From positions 1 to 9,127 of the forward strand of contig DBYD01000056.1 in the NCBI GenBank assembly GCA_002309855.1: a DNA stretch of 9,127 bases, written 5' to 3'. The notes under the pieces are model-generated. The model worked only from the letters and a program-made list of their open reading frames with translations, searched no databases and had not been told where the DNA came from. Positions 7,701 to 9,127 of this stretch are shown piece by piece. This stretch comes from Bacteroidales bacterium UBA1195. GTDB lineage: Bacteria; Bacteroidota; Bacteroidia; Bacteroidales; WCHB1-69. How positions within the stretch are numbered: position 1 is the stretch's first letter; the number at the start of each line of letters is the position of its first letter. A program made the position numbers and the translations under genes.

Positions 7701-9127
7701 AGCCTGAAGACGGAGTATGGTTGTGACAGTGTCTACAGGTTGTTGCTGCAGGTTCATCCCACGTATGAGTTTTTTGATACCGCCACCATTTGCAGCCATG
7801 AGAGCTATTACTGGCGCGGCCATCGCTGGAAAAAGGCGGATGATTATGAGGAGTGGATGCAGAGCACCTTCGGCTGTGACAGCATTTTCCGGCTGCATTT
7901 GATTGTGAATCCTTCCTATAAAAATTATGATACTGTTGATGTTTGTGGCAGTTATTATGCGTGGCGCGGACGGATGCTGGTCAGTACCGGAGATTATTAC
8001 GACAGTCTGCAAACCATGGACAACTGTCCGGAAGTCTACCATTTGTGTCTGCGGTTACACTCCAGCTATCTGCAGGAGGATACCGTGGAAATTTGCTCGG
8101 ATTTGCTGCCTTATGTGTGGCATGGCAGGGAATTGAAGAGCAGCGGTGTCTATAATGACAGCCTGAAGACCCAGGCCGGTTGCGACAGCGTGTATCGGCT
8201 GACTCTTAAAGTTAATCCGGTTTATCTCTTTCCCGAGAAGCAGGAAATCTGCAAGGGCGGCGTTTATGTGTGGCACGGCCGGAATCTCCAGACGGAAGGT
8301 GTTTACTTTGACAGTTTGAAGACCAAAGCTGGTTGCGACAGCGTTTACCAGCTGACCCTGAAGGTGAATTCCACTTTTTTGGATGCTGATACTGTGAAAA
8401 TCTGCGCGGATGTGCTGCCTTATGTGTGGCACGGTCGGAATCTCCAGACGGAGGGAGTCTACTATGACAGCCTGAATACCAAGGCCGGTTGCGACAGTGT
8501 TTACCAGCTGACATTGAAGGTGAACCCGGTTTATTTCTTCTCCGAGAAGCAGGAGATATGCAAGGGCGGTACCTATGCATGGCACGGTCGGAATCTCCAG
8601 ACAGATGGCATATATTTTGACAGCCTGAAAACGGTGGCCGGATGTGACAGTGTTTACCAGTTGGCATTGAAGGTGCATCCTACATACCATTATGCGGATA
8701 CCGTGGATATTTGTGCCGGTTCCTCCTACATGTGGCATGGCAGGAAACTGAAAAAGGAGGGAGTGTATGTGGATAGTCTGAAGAGTGTGTCCGGCTGTGA
8801 CAGCGTGTTCAGCCTTTGTCTGCACGTGCATAGTATCCAAAAGGAGCAATTGTATGCAGAAATATGCCCTGGTAGTGCCTATGTGTGGCATGGACGTGAA
8901 CTGACCCAACAGGGACTTTATTTTGACACGTTGAAAAGCCAATATGGCTGTGACAGTATAGTACAGCTTTATCTGATAACTTACCCCGTGTTCCTGCAAT
9001 CCGATACCGTGGATATCTGTAAGGGCGCGGTGTATGTATGGCGTGGCCGGAACCTCCAGACGGCGGGTGTCTATACGGACAGTTTAAAGAATGTCTATGG
9101 CTGTGACAGCGTGTACCAGCTGACCCT
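4752..9127 (+). CDS. Secreted tandem-repeat surface protein, 3' end outside the window (partial)
   Basis: The frame is open from ATG 4752 to the edge (1458 full codons, no stop). Residues 1-20 are a signal peptide (MKKLFFFMLSIMMLAVTVLKA, cut probably at KA/QN, residue 21/22). Residues about 22-213 form a domain I do not recognise, beta-rich in appearance, with stretches such as PGTYSVVIETYSQKG. From residue 214 at least 24 tandem modules of 49-57 residues follow. The module consensus has DTV-x-IC near the start, then Y-x-W-(H/R)-G-R-x-L, GVY-x-DSLKT, and GCDSVY-x-L-x-L-x-V ending with a proline. Such GCDS-V modules are known in Bacteroidota cell-surface proteins, many of them type IX secretion cargo; the sorting domain itself would be beyond the window. 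The two cysteines per module suggest disulfides in an extracellular protein. No frameshift or internal stop was found on reading every codon. An adhesin or filament-like role is inference only. Confidence 0.92.
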   Translation, partial: MKKLFFFMLSIMMLAVTVLKAQNSTTAPVHFIHMVPQHNLQDTAFIADSLYSNGNGDSLISIDYKVYYNGVLIDTMSKYGWAYLKLRQAGQEYVSDTFHTGTFDFPRDIPFMGLVAHSFTICVIDASSGKMLWGKPSIKCKRGRVPMLFMHFTVPGTYSVVIETYSQKGAKVTYIGTMACSRFKDGFSYVGDKRKLWTKDSVSFVVKASFSHMDSVNICAGEVYQWRGKRYMAAGTYSDVVHNNNGTDSVYQLKLTLTPAVNDSTTEIICSDGYVYWRGKSYTKAGVYRDSVMNKNGCFDRYKLTVKMLPRFMHRDTIWHCKNIPVKWQGQTINGAGYREVHFDAVNYCDSGFSLRLYEYPTYLAKEEKTICGTDCYVWHGMNLQLPGIYYDTLKTVHGCDSVFQLTLSVKGGFLQSDTVRVSTTEDYVWRGRNLHNSGVYTDSLKDRFGCDSVYRLVLEYTKNFFAEQKDTICAKQGYVWTGHAVSIGMPAAGTHVYWDSLKTTAGGDSVYKLTLYVMPNYLKENVASVCDNEQYVWAGHSVPIGVKPAGSYVFWDSLHSKYGCDSVFKLTLKVLPSYYSAQKAAVCDNELYVWQGHSVGIGQKQAGSYVYWDSLKTTNGCDSVFRLDLTVYPSYSFTEQVDICEQQTYSWKGHSVTIGHKPVGNHVIWDSLKTLTGCDSVYKLILSVHPNRFYTENVEICDNESYLWKGHAVAIGQKPAGSYVYWDSLKTANGCDSVFRLNLKVNATVLRTDTFEICEGGSYWWRDRQLTASGVFDDSLKTVRGCDSIHRLVLHVRPSYLFEEIVPICDNNYYVWRGRQLSKAGVYTDSLKSVYGCDSIYKLTLQINPEYLKVDTLEGCEGQQYAWHGRLLSKDGVYTDSLKAVLGCDSVFRLVLHMHPASMRTDTIAICGGDAYRWHGKELVETGLYTDTLQNAWGCDSVCTLCLEVHPAFLHIDTIVICGQDQGVWRNHSYGLPGWYADSLKTEYGCDSVYRLLLQVHPTYEFFDTATICSHESYYWRGHRWKKADDYEEWMQSTFGCDSIFRLHLIVNPSYKNYDTVDVCGSYYAWRGRMLVSTGDYYDSLQTMDNCPEVYHLCLRLHSSYLQEDTVEICSDLLPYVWHGRELKSSGVYNDSLKTQAGCDSVYRLTLKVNPVYLFPEKQEICKGGVYVWHGRNLQTEGVYFDSLKTKAGCDSVYQLTLKVNSTFLDADTVKICADVLPYVWHGRNLQTEGVYYDSLNTKAGCDSVYQLTLKVNPVYFFSEKQEICKGGTYAWHGRNLQTDGIYFDSLKTVAGCDSVYQLALKVHPTYHYADTVDICAGSSYMWHGRKLKKEGVYVDSLKSVSGCDSVFSLCLHVHSIQKEQLYAEICPGSAYVWHGRELTQQGLYFDTLKSQYGCDSIVQLYLITYPVFLQSDTVDICKGAVYVWRGRNLQTAGVYTDSLKNVYGCDSVYQLT
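6162..7010 (+). repeat. Block of five long-loop modules (about 57 residues each)
   Basis: Modules 6-10 share a variant middle: W-x-G-H-x-V-x-IG followed by a (K)PAGSYVYW-like string before DSL, about 5 residues longer than the other modules. Examples are GHSVPIGVKPAGSYVFW and GHAVAIGQKPAGSYVYW. Four of the five also have the acidic CDNE- or CEQQ-type start. The variant occurs only here, in consecutive modules, which indicates local amplification of one ancestral long module. Confidence 0.85.
8079..8696 (+). repeat. Two-module higher-order duplication, 309-bp period
   Basis: Modules 18+19 (8079-8387) and 20+21 (8388-8696) are two copies of the same 103-residue pair, each 309 bp. In both copies the first module has the LPYVWHGR insertion type and ends KVNPVY(L/F)F-x-E, and the second starts KQEICKGG. 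Stretches such as tcggaatctccagacgg recur nearly unchanged. The boundaries fit exactly and no other module pair shows this pattern. Confidence 0.88.

Larger units (their letters stand above)
5391..9127 (+). repeat. Tandem array of at least 24 coding modules (about 147-171 bp each)
   Basis: Module starts read from the translation are 5391, 5538, 5697, 5853, 6003, 6162, five long modules to 7010, then 7011, 7167, 7317, 7470, 7623, 7776, 7929, 8079, 8238, 8388, 8547, 8697, 8850 and 9003; the last is cut by the window edge. The typical unit in the right part is 150-153 bp. Modules 1-3 (5391-5852) are the most diverged, keeping the W-x-G core but losing much of the DSLKT and GCDSV signature. Modules 19-21 are the most alike, sharing the string WHGRNLQT and near-identical DNA around it. 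Confidence 0.95.

Noticed and set aside
6063..8042. Antisense open frame of 659 codons opposite the repeat protein, and a second at 8055-8999 (314 codons)
   Set aside because: These frames share codon boundaries with the sense frame, so they are interrupted only where the sense gene uses TTA, CTA or TCA. Those codons are rare here and the modules repeat the same codons, which keeps the antisense open. The predicted antisense protein is itself just a mirrored repeat, with no signal or start context. The sense strand has a signal peptide and promoter.
5391..9127. Repeat array as CRISPR or non-coding satellite
   Set aside because: Unit lengths are all multiples of three, variation follows codon structure, and the array is one open frame. 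There are no constant short repeats with unique spacers.

Overview
The window looks like chromosomal DNA of a member of the Bacteroidota, most likely Bacteroidales. Three things suggest this: exact matches to the Bacteroidota primary-sigma -7 box (TAnnTTTG) in front of two genes, A-rich leaders without Shine-Dalgarno sequences, and the gene types themselves (an ORF6N-domain protein, a small outer-membrane barrel, a very long secreted repeat protein). Base composition is moderate. No tRNA, rRNA, CRISPR array or transposase was seen.

Layout. (1) 1-132 is the C-terminal end of an unrecognised + strand gene. (2) 292-909 on the - strand is an ORF6N-domain protein with a C-terminal coiled coil. It is bracketed by related short repeats: a degenerate copy at 240-290 and a near-perfect palindrome at 1007-1033. 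(3) 1176-1709 and 1703-4597 on the + strand are a small outer-membrane beta-barrel protein and a 964-residue FAD plus iron-sulfur 2-hydroxyacid dehydrogenase (a GlcD-GlcF-type fusion). They overlap by 7 bp and are probably co-transcribed. (4) From 4752 to the right edge, an uninterrupted + strand frame of 1458 codons, with no stop yet, encodes a secreted protein. It has a signal peptide, an unrecognised domain of about 190 residues, and at least 24 tandem modules of about 50-57 residues with two conserved cysteines each.

How the parts relate. The barrel/dehydrogenase pair is probably an operon, with the enzyme feeding electrons from a 2-hydroxyacid (D-lactate, glycolate or D-2-hydroxyglutarate) into respiration. 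The function of the barrel is unknown. The repeat protein has its own promoter and is probably an independent surface or adhesin-like protein; its C-terminus, where a type IX secretion sorting domain might sit, is outside the window. The ORF6N gene with its flanking repeats has the look of a small accessory cassette between unrelated genes.

The most noteworthy region is the repeat protein. Its array records its own growth history: a block of five long-loop modules (6162-7010), a precise 309-bp two-module duplication (8079-8696), and diverged modules at the N-terminal end.
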